A stretch of 64,000 nt of DNA. It comes from Chrysogorgia sp. JL179-B06. Lineage: Eukaryota; Cnidaria; Anthozoa; Scleralcyonacea; Chrysogorgiidae. The stretch lies in the NCBI GenBank assembly GCA_035772405.1, contig JAYKKM010000066.1, positions 536,001-600,000 of the forward strand, given 5' to 3'. The notes below the pieces were generated by a model. That model had not been told where the DNA came from, made no database searches, and saw nothing but the letters and a program-made list of their open reading frames with translations. The translations under genes were made by a program, and so were the position numbers. Of this stretch, positions 11,382 through 21,259 are shown piece after piece. Position 1 is the stretch's first letter; each line of letters starts with the position of its first letter.

Positions 11382-11805
11382 AACAAGAGTAAGCAGGGTT
11401 GCTGTTTCCTATGTTAGATTTGTTTACAACCACCAGCTTTTCTCTGGTGTAAACTATGTCCGAAATGTGCGTCAGTGCAATTCATATATTAAATTTGCAC
11501 ATGACAAGTACTGTTTTGGCAGGATAGACAGTCTTCTTGTGGTTAAGTTAGAGTGCTCTTGTATTTCTGGTGTGGTGTGTCCTTGTGAAGGAAGATATGT
11601 CCTTTTAGTTGAGCCTTTAAATGTTGTTGGGCGATCCAAATTTAAGGATCATGGTTTGTCTTGTTCATCAGATTTTTTGGTTAGAGTCAGTAATACCAAC
11701 CAGTTTTTTGCTTTATATCCTTGTAATATTCAACAAAAGTGTATTTTTCGTACTTGTAATGATTCATATTTATGTCCTTTGCCATTTAAGTTCTATTGCG
11801 ATTAG
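11382..11805 (+). pseudogene. EnSpm/CACTA-type transposase, 3' part
   Basis: After the second AACAAGAGT copy (11382-11390) the CACTA-type reading frame resumes at 11391. It continues in exactly the frame used at 1850-2216 and stays open to a stop at 11803-11805. The segment includes KYCFGRIDSLL and VLLVEPL, resembling the C-terminal domain after the catalytic core of animal EnSpm transposases. This frame-perfect resumption is direct evidence that the 9.2-kb element was inserted into the gene. Confidence 0.7.
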
Positions 11806-11878
11806 TTAAAATATCTAATTAACACTAAAATCATGTTAAAGTTATATGCTATTTGTCTTGTACAGTAATATATGCTGG

Positions 11879-12176
11879 GGCCAAGAACAAAATACCTTGG
11901 TTTCCTATTTCATGCTGAAAAAAAGTTAGGGTAGGTCGGTTTTCTTTTTTTCTCCAAACATTGCATGAATGAACAATAGGTTTTACCAAACCACACTGAT
12001 CTTGAGGATGCTGCCTGGATCAACAGCCATGTTTGCTATCCCAAGGTGTAAATCAAGCTGCAACTCGTGCCCAGGCTTCTCAAAATTTCAATAAAAAGAT
12101 TAGGGTTGGTGTTTTACTGGCCAAAAACTAGGTAGGGTCGGGAAACTGGAAACCAAGGTATTTTTTTATTTTGGCC
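11879..12176. mobile_element. ~298-bp MITE, GGCCAAGA.. ends
   Basis: The left end GGCCAAGAACAAAATACC, then TTGGTTTCC, mirrors the right end GGAAACCAAGGTATTTTTTT, then ATTTTGGCC. No gene inside; no clear TSD. It lies just downstream of the CACTA transposase stop. Confidence 0.7.
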
Positions 12177-12529
12177 TGGTTGGATCCTTCTAACATTTTA
12201 AATGTGCATGCTTGTATTTTAAGGGATAGTGTATATATCATAACATAAAAATAATAAAGTTTGCTGTAATTATAATTGTTACTGTATATTCAAGTTTCTG
12301 TTTTAATAAATATTGTCCAAAGAAAATGCTAATCAAATTAAAATTGGAAAATTTCTAAGGATTTACCCATAATAGCCTAACCTGGTAAAGTATGTGCACT
12401 CGACCAATCAGATGCCTTGGGTGAAAAATCTATTTTATAAAGAATTATATAAACTACTGTAACTTACATTAGCTGCCTCCTACTTAGACTTGAGTTCTGC
12501 CTCAATTGCTTGAGATAATTGGAATAACC

Positions 12530-12870
12530 TATCAAAACTATTGCAATTTTACCTAAAGAATCTATAGGAATTTTCGATAGAAACTTATAGGAATAGTGTT
12601 CCCACTATCCATAGATCACAATTTTGTAGCAGAAAACATTAAGTTTATTACAAATTTTTACCATACAAAACGTTTTCCTTTTGTGTTTCTCCTTTTACAA
12701 GCATGCAAGCACACTAACATAGGGGGTATATTACTCACATAGTGTCCCAAGACAGTTCTCACAAATAGCCTATAGAAACCTATAGAGAGATTCGTCTATA
12801 GACTCTTAGTTGTATAGAATCCTATAGACATCTATAGAAACCTATAGGCTTCTATAGACTTTTTTCATAA
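12530..12870. repeat. Region dense in CTATAGA-type palindromes
   Basis: CCTATAGAAACCTATAGA and variants recur many times, especially at 12765-12860. A similar, denser cluster lies at 16100-16275. Both clusters end close to AAGGGAC (12868-12875 and 16272-16278), so they may be members of one AT-rich repeat family. No gene. Confidence 0.55.
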
Positions 12871-13104
12871 GGGACCGAGACCTCCATTGAGTTTGTAAGA
12901 GCAATGTTTCGTTGTAAAGGACCTATGTATATTCTTCCTGTTCCCAAACATCTCAATTGCTCTGCGATGCAACTACCATGGTTGACAACTCTAAGTTCTT
13001 TTCTGGATTTCTCTTTAGAGGTAGTAGTAAGACTTTATTTAAAATATTAAAACACACTAGCCCCGAGAACTCTAGACTGATTTCCATGAGGGGCGTGTTT
13101 GTTT

Positions 13105-13129
13105 ACACACACACACACACACACACAGT
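13105..13129. repeat. AC dinucleotide microsatellite
   Basis: About eleven AC repeats in a row. Confidence 0.95.
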
Positions 13130-13144
13130 AAAATAAAAACTGAT

Positions 13145-13800
13145 ACTATATACAGTGCCTTAAGGTAAGTATAATCCTAATCTAAATACTATACTAAGCT
13201 AAAATAACAGATACAATAATAAAATAATATACGGAATATGATGGCATGACCCAACTACGGCTTAATGTGCTGCTTAAAAGAATAGAGCGACTCTGCTAGT
13301 TACGCTTCATTTGGGAGTTTATTCTAGAGCAAAGCGCCGCTATATTTCAGACTTCTTTTTTGAAACTCCTTTGGCTTGGGGAGTGTTAGATCTGTTTGTT
13401 TATTACGAAGACTATGTTAGATCTGTTTGTTTATTACGAAGACTATAGGTAGGTTGGTCAACACTTCTTCTAGTGAAAGAGTTCCTAAGTCATTAATATC
13501 GACTTGGCACGGGACCATCTCACATCAAGTGTGTCCCATGAAATTGGCCGACCGAACTTCATAGCTAGCGCGAGATTTAAATCTTTGCAGCTTATCTTTG
13601 AGTAACTTGCCGCAATTGTCCCACAAACGGGAACAATACTCAAAATAGGGCTGAACCGAGGAACAAAATCCCTTATGCGTCTAATAGCTCCAATGCCCAC
13701 ACTAGCTTTCTTACAGATCATATCAATGTGACTTTCACAACTAAGTTTTTCGTCTATCTGAACTTTAGCTGTATCAGGATTTCAGCTGTATCAGGACCAG
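13145..13800 (-). pseudogene. LINE reverse transcriptase C-terminal fragment
   Basis: On the minus strand, DEKLSCESHIDMICKKASVG, then IGAIRRIRDFVPR, then LWNKLPNEA further downstream, match the thumb and C-terminal region of CR1/L2-like LINE reverse transcriptases. The frame breaks several times, and a ~31-bp segment (GTTAGATCTGTTTG...) is tandemly duplicated at 13386-13444. Only the 3' end is present; the copy is dead. Confidence 0.65.
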
Positions 13801-13912
13801 AATCAGTCTGTGCCAGTAAAGAAGTAAGTGTTGCTTTTGTTGAAGTGGGTATGAGTTATATCTAAAAGTGTGTATGACATTAAAATACTTGTAAGTTTGT
13901 CTTATTTTAAAG

Positions 13913-14611
13913 GGCTTTGCAAAACGGAACAGGTTTGCGAAAAGAAACAACAATTTGCGAAATGTGTCCTAAAGCTACAATCCTGGCCAAAAGTCCTTGG
14001 GACAACCCCTACAATGTCTTAGCTTAGATAAACGCTCTAACTACCACACGCCATGTAAGGTCGAATTACTTCTTTGCGCCCCTCCCCCCGGATCAAATGC
14101 ATCCAGAAACATGCATGCGGGAAAGTTTGGAAATGTTCAACATTGAAATGGGGAGGGGGGGGGGGAGAAATAAAAAAGAAAGTTGTCGAAATCAGTAGTG
14201 TCCCAAGACTTTTGGCCAGGATTGTCTGAATTTAAGAATCCCCTTATTGAATGAAGAGACACATTGGACATTGTTTTTTGTCCAATAATTAGTAAGATAA
14301 ATAATAAGAATTGAGATTATGCGACATTGTCCTATATAGAGATGACGTCATCAACATAATTGGCAATTAAGATTAATTATTAAATGGTTGCTAAATAACC
14401 ACATGCAATGAATTCCAAGGAGTATTTCCAGAAAAATGTATCGTTGAATTAGCCACGTTCTCACCATTTCTCAGGGGTTAGGGTTAGAAAACTCGTTAGA
14501 CCTCGGTTAGGATCTTTGTTTTGGGGTCGCTTACTGATTAAAAACTTGTTTATAGGCAAATTGTTGTTTCGTTTTGCAAATCTGTTTCGTTTCGCAAAAT
14601 ACCATAAGCCA
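13913..14611. mobile_element. ~700-bp TIR element containing a nested MITE
   Basis: GGCTTTGCAAAACGGAACAG, then TTTGCG and GAAACAACAATTTGC, at the left mirrors GCAAATTGTTGTTTCG, then TTTTGCAAATCTGTTTCG, at the right (about 14558-14611). The ends are ~50 bp and imperfect. It contains the separate MITE at 13978-14224. No gene. Confidence 0.6.
13978..14224. mobile_element. ~247-bp MITE, CAATCCTGGCCAAAAG ends
   Basis: CAATCCTGGCCAAAAGTCCT, then TGGGACA, at the left is matched by TGTCCCAAGA, then CTTTTGGCCAGGATTG, at the right, with one mismatch. The end sequence resembles Tc1/mariner-type MITEs, but a TA duplication is not clean (TA at left, TC at right). It is nested in a larger TIR element and contains a homopolymeric G run. 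Confidence 0.75.
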
Positions 14612-15077
14612 TTTTCAAGAACTTAATTTTGAAATAGTGAAGAGTTTTTTCATATTCAGAGAAAAAGTTGATAATGTGAGTGCTACTAATAGGAAATATT
14701 CAGCTTCAGTTTTAAATCACCTGACTCAAATGACTCAATGATTCATTTGAATACAAATTTAATTAATTGCTGTCATAATAGATTAGTTTCCAGACCTCTT
14801 CATTTCCAAAACAATATTTTTTGTTTTCTCATCGGTGCCAAATAACAAGTATGTTTATTTTTGGGAAGTGTAACAGCTCTAATTACTGTGGGCTCACACA
14901 TAAATATACAACATTTTGCTATTACATGTAATAATAAAAACTGTTTCTTATTTACTATAGGTTACATTTTGTCCCTATATTGTATTAAAAAAGGGCCAGT
15001 GTGATGTTCTAAGGTCGAAGAAAAATACCAAAGACTTTTTGTATACAATCATGAGTATGCTGTGGTCATGAGAAATA

Positions 15078-15563
15078 ATGGCAAGTCATTCGATAACTGG
15101 CAAAATTTCAAATGCCTTCAAAAGCAAAGAAGCCAAACCACAACTTAACCCAGATAAAATTTCAAGTATTTGTGGTATGTTTTGTAATTTGTAATTCAAG
15201 TAAAATAATTTTATTTAGGTTGTTTGGTGAAAGATCTGAAAATATAGCATCATTGGAGAAGATTGATCTGTTTTTATTGCCAATCAAGGAATTTGAAATA
15301 TTTGATTTCTTCCTAGTGTTGCTCTAAAAGATGAGGTTTTGAAAATCATGCCAGTCCAGAAACATCTAGGGCTGGCAGAAATTATCTGAATGGTTACCTA
15401 ATAGATATCACAACTAAATACTGGTAATTTTTCTTTTTCAGAATATGCTTCAAAAAGGTTTGGCTGCAGTGAGGCAGATGTAAAGCACATTATGAAATCA
15501 AAATTGAGCAACATAGCTAAAGCACATAAATTGCAGTTAAAAAATAGTCCTGTTCAATCGTAA
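15078..15563 (+). CDS. Short two-exon ORF of unknown function (72 aa or C-terminal part)
   Basis: Exons 15078-15174 and 15442-15563 join in phase: TGTG|GTATGT donor, TTTTTCAG acceptor, completing a Glu codon. The product is basic, with the blocks SITGKISNAFKSKEAKPQLN and EYASKRFGCSEADVKHIMKS, and ends in NSPVQS before TAA. An in-frame TGA at 15069-15071 precedes the Met, so 15078 is the most upstream start in this frame unless a further exon is spliced in. It could be the C-terminal exon pair of a longer gene or transposon protein. I do not recognise the family. Confidence 0.4.
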
Positions 15564-15691
15564 TTTACAGTCATTATGTTATTATTTGATACTCTTGTTG
15601 CTGTGGATTTATTTCTAAAAATTGTGTGTAATCTGATGACCAGACTGTTTACTTAACAGTTATTTTCTATTATGTTACATTGGTACAGTAT

Positions 15692-15832
15692 TAGATGTGT
15701 GAAGTTGATCGTCCAGGTTGTGTACTATTGAGAAAGACTATTGTTGGTGACTGACGTTTTGATGGCGGTTATCTTCAGAGGCAGTCAAAATGTCAGTCAC
15801 CAACAATCTGAATGATCAACTTCACATATCTA
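15692..15832. mobile_element. Hairpin MITE, TTAGATGTGTGAAGTTGATC ends
   Basis: TTAGATGTGTGAAGTTGATC at the left and GATCAACTTCACATATCTAA at the right are inverted complements. An inner pair, ATTGTTGGTGACTGACGTTT versus AATGTCAGTCACCAACAAT, extends the foldback around a ~20-bp loop. Related single ends occur at 16287-16320 and, inverted, at 56364-56392, so this is a dispersed family. Confidence 0.75.
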
Positions 15833-16109
15833 ATGATACTCCTAGGTTCAAACCATTTACTTTATTGGTACAGTATGTTGTGCTATGATGTAGAGTTTAT
15901 AATTTATTTAATTGGCTATCATTGCTAGTTTCTGAACAAACTTAACATGCTTAAGTAAGGTAATGAGGTAAAAATTGACTGTCGTGTATGTAAATAAAGC
16001 CTTTTTCTTAAATACCTGTGTCTTTGCTTGACATTCTTACAATAAAAATGCTTAATATGAATAAAAATCCTGATAAATATCTTTAGACATGTCACTGGAG
16101 TGTTCCATT

Positions 16110-16275
16110 GACATATTCTAGAATATGTCCAAGTGGGACAATTGAATATTCTATTGGATTCTATAGAATATTCTATTGAAGATTCTATAGAACATGTCCC
16201 AATTTCTAATAGAATATGCCATAGAATATTCTATAGAATTATTCTATAGAATATTCTATAGAACATTTTGGTAAG
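16110..16275. repeat. Cluster of TTCTATAGAA palindromes
   Basis: The 10-bp palindrome TTCTATAGAA and one-base variants occur about nine times in 165 bp, many separated by TATT. ATTCTAGAAT is also present. The arrangement gives multiple foldback options and looks like a rapidly evolving AT-rich repeat. It is preceded by GGGACA/TGTCCC inverted pairs. Confidence 0.6.
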
Positions 16276-16443
16276 GGACTATCATTTAGATGTGTGAAGT
16301 TGATCGTTCAGGTTGTTGTAGTGTGCAATTCTCGTCTTAAATTTACTAAACATAGTTTCAAATTGATTTGTGAATATTCACGGTAACGCGTCATCTGTCC
16401 TATAGAATAAGAATGATAGGAAATAGGAAAGCTATGAATTCAA

Positions 16444-17210
16444 CTATAGGTAGGTGTGCATTCCCTTGGCATTGGGGATCTTCGTCAAGAGAGTCATGAC
16501 TGATTTACTGGTCATGTGTAGCACAGCGTCATAGTTCTGCTTGTCTTTGTGGTTGATATATCTCTCTCAAAGTCCATGTTGATCCTTGCCAAATGTCTGT
16601 TGCATCAGATGCAAGGGATGGACACCAGCCAGATATTTATCAAGCGGGAGGACTATCGATGGTTTGACGAGCCTTGATTTAATCTTTACTGCGATGTGGA
16701 CAATATCTTGTATGTAAGCAACGACCGTGGGAGTTCTTACTGCAATCCAAGACACCCATTCTTTAGGTATTACAAGCTTTGGCAGGTTAAACGATGGGGA
16801 TAGCGATGTAATGGGATCATGGGAAGATATCAGTTGCATTGAGACTTGCATGGCCTTAAGTTCTTGGGAATCACCATCAGCTCCAAAAATAACCACTGAG
16901 ATTCCTAGCTTCTTGCACTCTAAGAACAGGTAGCCCATCGCTTTAGAACATCTTCAGCAGTGAATTGATTGCTCATGCCCATACAGGCCAAACAGAAGGC
17001 GGGAACCTTTTCGCAGAGGTTGCACCATGTAATTTATTCTTTTCAACTAATTCTTCTATAGCGTTGCAAACTAAGAAATACTGGCTCAAGCATTATCTGT
17101 GTTGGTGTGACAGAGGAAGAAATCGGCAAGGTTGTGCTGGTGTCACCTGGGCCATACTGTACTGCAAAACGGGTATATACCAATTTTTCTTAAAAAAACA
17201 GACCAAAACT
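16444..17210 (-). pseudogene. Broken member of an unrecognised multicopy gene family
   Basis: On the minus strand an open stretch at 16938-16568 reads FLECKKLGISVVIFGADGDS, then AYIQDIVHIAVKIKSRLVKP, SIVLPLDKYLAGVHPLHLMQ and FGKDQHGL. An in-frame TGA follows, and the same frame then continues with ERYINHKDKQNYDAVLHMTS to a TAG at 16444-16446. The TGA falls in a GACTTTGAGAG context, consistent with CGA to TGA. Upstream (17210-16940) homologous-looking text continues in shifted frames (TLPISSSVTPTQIMLEPV, HGATSAKRFPPSVWPVW). I believe the family recurs in cnidarian genomes but do not know its function. At least one nonsense and two frameshifts make this copy dead. Confidence 0.55.
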
Positions 17211-17591
17211 TGAACATGTAAAAGATCTAATGAAGAAACTCAGTGATGAAGGCTTGGAGCATATGTTGTGCACAACAAATCTTCCACATTTTACACAAAG
17301 CTCCACCAGATGCTGTTTGCACATAGATTTGGCAAACCTACGAGTATCACAAGTATCCTACCATAGTTTATTTTTGTATTATTAAAAGCAGGTAGAGCAT
17401 ACATACTGAAGACTTGAAATGTTAGGGAAGCTACTTCCAGTTGCAAAATATATGTGAGATTCTTACATTTCAAATAGTGGCCGTTCATATTAACTGTGTA
17501 GGGCCAATTCTCAATACATCTTTAGCATGTTCATTTTGGCAGTTTGCTATCTCTTCTGTTTTGATACTTAAGATACATTTGAATTCAACAG

Positions 17592-18493
17592 GTTGCTGAG
17601 GCAGCTGTGATGACAATAGACCGTTTTGACTGTAAGTACTGTAATACCATTTTTAATACTGGATGACACAATACAATCTACAGTACCAGAATGGCTTTGC
17701 TCTACACTCTAGCTGCCTCATTTTATTTTGTTAGATACAGTAATTAGCATTAATTAGTATTTAGTAATTAGCATTAGTATTCTTTAGAAAAATAAAATCA
17801 TAAGCACTATGATCATTATAATTCACAACATATTTTCAATCTACGTCTGGCTTGTGTACGATTCCTTTTTATTTAACAAATCCTCCACGTTGTCTTATTT
17901 TAAGGCTTTCACTCATGTTTTATGAAAAACAGGTGAAATGGTGTGGCAGCTTAAAGGTATTTACAGTTCATAAATTAATGTCTTTATTTCAGAATGACAA
18001 GATGAAAATCATACATAGTATAATCCATGATGCTATAAGGAGACCAAAGACAGTGCTAGACCAGCTCTACAAGGGCCTTTGCACTTTAGGTTTTGCTACA
18101 AATATGTCCGAGTACCCAGAATTATTCAAGCCATTGTTTCTACATGCCCATGAAGATTTGACAGGCGTGGATGTCGTTAAAATCCTTGATATTCCACGAT
18201 CATTGGATGAAAATGAGTCAAACATTCAGGAGTACCTTAAACGGCTATTACACCAGGCAGATAAGAAAACCCTTGATAACTTCTGTAATATTCAGTCCAG
18301 GGCACCATGTCTACACAACTTTGGTTTGGGTGAGATTGAAGTAAAGTTTGATGATGTGCAGTCAATGTTTGCATCAACATGTTTCCAGATCTTGACACTA
18401 CCAAAGAGCTTCCCTGATGAAGCCACATTCAGCACAAGGTTTAAGGCAGTTGTGAACACAAAGTCAAAGTCTTTCTCAACTGTGTTTGACTGA
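17592..18493 (+). CDS. HECT C-lobe-like gene end (partial)
   Basis: The last exon (17993-18493, after TTTATTTCAG) is open for 166 codons. Its C-terminal ~70 residues read like the HECT C-lobe of G2E3-type ubiquitin ligases: PCLHNFGLGEIEVKFD, then FASTCFQILTLPKSFP, F..RFKAVVN and a terminal FSTVFD. The Cys in ASTC aligns with the thioester Cys. A possible small upstream exon lies at 17592-17631 (AG before, GTAAGT after). No N-lobe was found in the 5 kb upstream, so this is either a fragment or the 3' end of a gene whose front is missing. A polyadenylation-like AATAAA follows at about 18497. Confidence 0.55.
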
Positions 18494-19062
18494 TAAAATA
18501 AAGATGTTATTCTTGTTACTAATTTCATGTTTAATTTGGCTTTGTCTTTGCAGAAAAGTGGCAGTTCCGTGTAAATTACATGTACATTGCTGAAAACTAT
18601 TTGAAGTCTGGAAAGTCTTTTGACCAAAAGAGTATAATCTGTAATGTATTTTAATTACATAATAGAGCCAATTGGAGGACTTTACATTCGGAAATAATTG
18701 ATATTTAAAAGTAACTTACAGTACAGTACATTGCATATTCTTTTTCATGCTATAATAGACAGCTCATTTTGTGGAATGGTAGTATTCGCTCTGTGTAAAC
18801 ACTTTCATGTTTTTAGATGTAAAAAGAAGATGCTTTAAATAATGATCACCAGATTGATATTTTACTTGCATAAAAGTTTAAATAAAACATTTTCATAAGT
18901 AAACTAATTTAATTTGTTTATCATCATTGTTACACTTGTTTTTTTAAAGTATGTATAACAGAATGATCCAAATTATAATAGAATTTGTTCGAACAAGCTT
19001 GTTTAATTACAATATTTGATTTATAACTTGCAAGGGACTCTGGATCTGCTATCTAATAAAGG

Positions 19063-19234
19063 AATACCAAATGGTTTTCCGTCCAGTAATCCAAACACGT
19101 GGGATGTTGTGAGACTTTCGAAAAGCGTAAAAAAACACAAGCTGCCTAGGCGAGTGTTTTTTAGCTTTTCGAAAGTCGAGCAACATCCCAAGTGTTTGGA
19201 TTACACTATCCTGGACGGAAAACCATTTGGTATT
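19063..19234. repeat. 172-bp foldback (hairpin) element
   Basis: AATACCAAATGGTTTTCCGT, then CCAG, at the left is the inverted complement of CTGG, then ACGGAAAACCATTTGGTATT, at the right. The inner arms (TTTGGATTAC/GTAATCCAAA, GGGATGTTG/CAACATCCC, CTTTCGAAAAGC/GCTTTTCGAAAG) keep pairing almost to the centre. The small ORF through it is a by-product. It may be a MITE; no TSD was identified. Confidence 0.75.
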
Positions 19235-19512
19235 TGTTTTATAAAATAACGACAGTGAAACAATGGTAAACTTTATTTAAATAATTGATGAAGTATGCAA
19301 TTCTCACAACAATTCTCAACTACCAATCAAAAGAGTACATCGCTACCCCCCGCGATTGTCCTTCGACCTGAATATTACTGAAAAGAAATGATCGCAAATA
19401 TAGAGCAAGGTTTTACAACGTTTTTAAATATAACAAGAGTTCAGTTCAAGTTCACTATTGGAGACTGAAGTTAACATTTACATTCCAGATGGAACAACTG
19501 CTAAACATAGAA

Positions 19513-20316
19513 TCAAAGTTCGGAAGACTGAGAAGTCGAGGTTGTTGTTGTCATGGCTGAGGCACATGACCTTGGGTTGATCTTAAGACTGTCAACGATA
19601 CGCCTTCGCTGGACTGCTCGATGCTGATCGGAGTCACTTGTTTCATCGCCAAGAGCTTGTGACAGAACTTCACTACAGCGCTTAAGTTGTGAGGTTGATG
19701 GTCTACGTTTGTAGTGATACAGGGACTGCTCATTTCGATGGCCCGAAATTGACATGTGTCGGTTGGTTAAGCCAGCGTTTGACCAAAGGGTAATTGAAGT
19801 GGCTCTTACACAGTGGTTTGTGTAGATCGTGGACAAACCAGCAGCTGCACTTATATTCTTCATCATTTCGCCGAGTTTGTTAACGCCAAGAGGACGATTT
19901 TCGTACCAGGTTGCATCAGTTGGCCTTCATTTACGCTTTGGGTACTGAAAAGCTTCGCATGCCGGATTTAACTTGTTAATGTAGAGCTTTAACGCTGTGT
20001 ACTAGTCGTTTTCCTCCTTCGTCCTGTGCATTCGACCCATATGTTGGAAACTCTCGGTATCCTTTACTCCTCCTGGGTGATTTTTGGATGCTTCGCAATT
20101 TGTCATTGTTGCATATTCCTCACCAGTCGGATCTTGTGAGAAGATGAAGCTCTCTTTTGTCAAATTTCTCTGACCTTCGCGACTGTGTCGACACCAAAAC
20201 AATACCGTGTGGAACCAGACATTTCGCTGCAGTCCATGGGGATTTGAGGAATCAAATACAACATATTTTTTTGGACACACAAGTTGACGGCGAAACAAGG
20301 CTTTGTGTGTATTCAT
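19513..20316 (-). pseudogene. Tyrosine recombinase-like gene (Crypton/KIAA1958-like), broken
   Basis: The minus strand reads NPHGLQRNVWFHTVLFWCRH, a linker, then KLYINKLNPACEAFQYPKRK and YENRPLGVNKLGEMMKN. It continues with the catalytic-looking block IYTNHCVRATSITLWSNAG (H-x-x-R) and SGHRNEQSLYHYKRRPS (G-H and a Tyr nucleophile candidate). Two in-frame stops (TAG near 20000, TGA near 19927) interrupt an otherwise continuous frame. The order R/HxxR/GH/Y is that of phage-integrase-fold tyrosine recombinases, as in Crypton-derived genes. Its N-terminal part is missing: the next upstream gene ends at 20349. Confidence 0.7.
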
Positions 20317-20348
20317 CGCCAGAATCGTTCTTGTTTACTTGGTTTTTT

Positions 20349-21200
20349 TTAGCCAACGACGGTGTCTTGTATCTCCTCTGGTAGTGTTGGCAATTCACGT
20401 GGCGCACTTTCAAAAAAGGTGCGAATCTTGTCACGTACTTTAAGTGGAATTTGTCTGAGAACTGGGTTGTTTCGTATCTTTTGCTTTACTGTGTCCATTG
20501 TTATACACTTGTTCTGGATTTCGGTAGCAAAAAGAGTTTTTAAACCTTCCTCTTCCTCAGGGACCCATCTCTGTCGTTTTGGCCAAGTCCACTCTTGTGA
20601 ACACGATGGCATGTTGGTATCTTCAACATCTTTTTCTGGTGTTGCACCTTTGCTATTGGGTATTTCAGCATGTAAAACTTCCGTTAAATATTTTCACTGC
20701 TGCAGCAGCCTTTTCTTCGAGCAAGTAGTAGCGGTCCGCTGTCGCTTTATTGTGGACCAACAATCCCGCCAGCTCTTCTCTTCTCCCTTTATCGTCGCGG
20801 TGGACAGCAGAAACAGCTGCTTTTCTAAAAGCTGTAGCTCCACCAGTAGCTGCTTCCTTCCCGAATACTTTTCCCCAGGTACTGCCAATCTGACAACCGA
20901 CGTGAGACAAATCCATTGGACGGTTTGTCCAAGTCAGAAATACTGGTTCGGCACCTTCGCACGTCATATCAGCAACAGGATACCGGAATTTGGTGAGAAA
21001 TATTTTCATCCAGTTATGCAGAGTGGCTGAGAATACGAGGTTAACTGGGTCGTGTGTCGTAAACGTTTTTTTTTCTTTCACTTTTACCACAAAGCTATCG
21101 TCTATGGCTGTGTACTCATAAATTCCTTCACCGTCATGTTAGCCAATGCACCCGACCTACTGCCGTTGTTAATACACATTAACGTGAGCTGAAGTGTACT
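20349..21200 (-). pseudogene. Second tyrosine recombinase-like gene, catalytic part and Myb-like tail
   Basis: The minus strand carries CINNGSRSGALANMTVKEF (catalytic Arg region, ~21168-21110), FVVKVKEKKTFTTHDPVNLV, TWTNRPMDLSHVGCQIGSTW, then FRKAAVSAV and LLVHNKATADRYYLLEEK (His and Tyr region). A Myb/SANT-like tail follows: KRQRWVPEEEEGLKTLFATE and PVLRQIPLKVRDKIRTFFE. Frames change between the segments (around 21090 and 20665), so the copy is dead. The N-terminal half lies at 24215-25326, separated by the 2,966-bp insertion at 21249-24214. Confidence 0.65.
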
Positions 21201-21259
21201 CCGTTTGGCTGGGCATCGTTCCCTTAGGCTTTTCCTGGTACGTACCAACCCAGCGGGCA

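Noticed and set aside
12530..16275. The two CTATAGA-rich clusters as the two ends of one 3.7-kb inverted-repeat element
   Set aside because: Both end in AAGGGAC in the same orientation, so they are direct and not inverted; no TSD was found.
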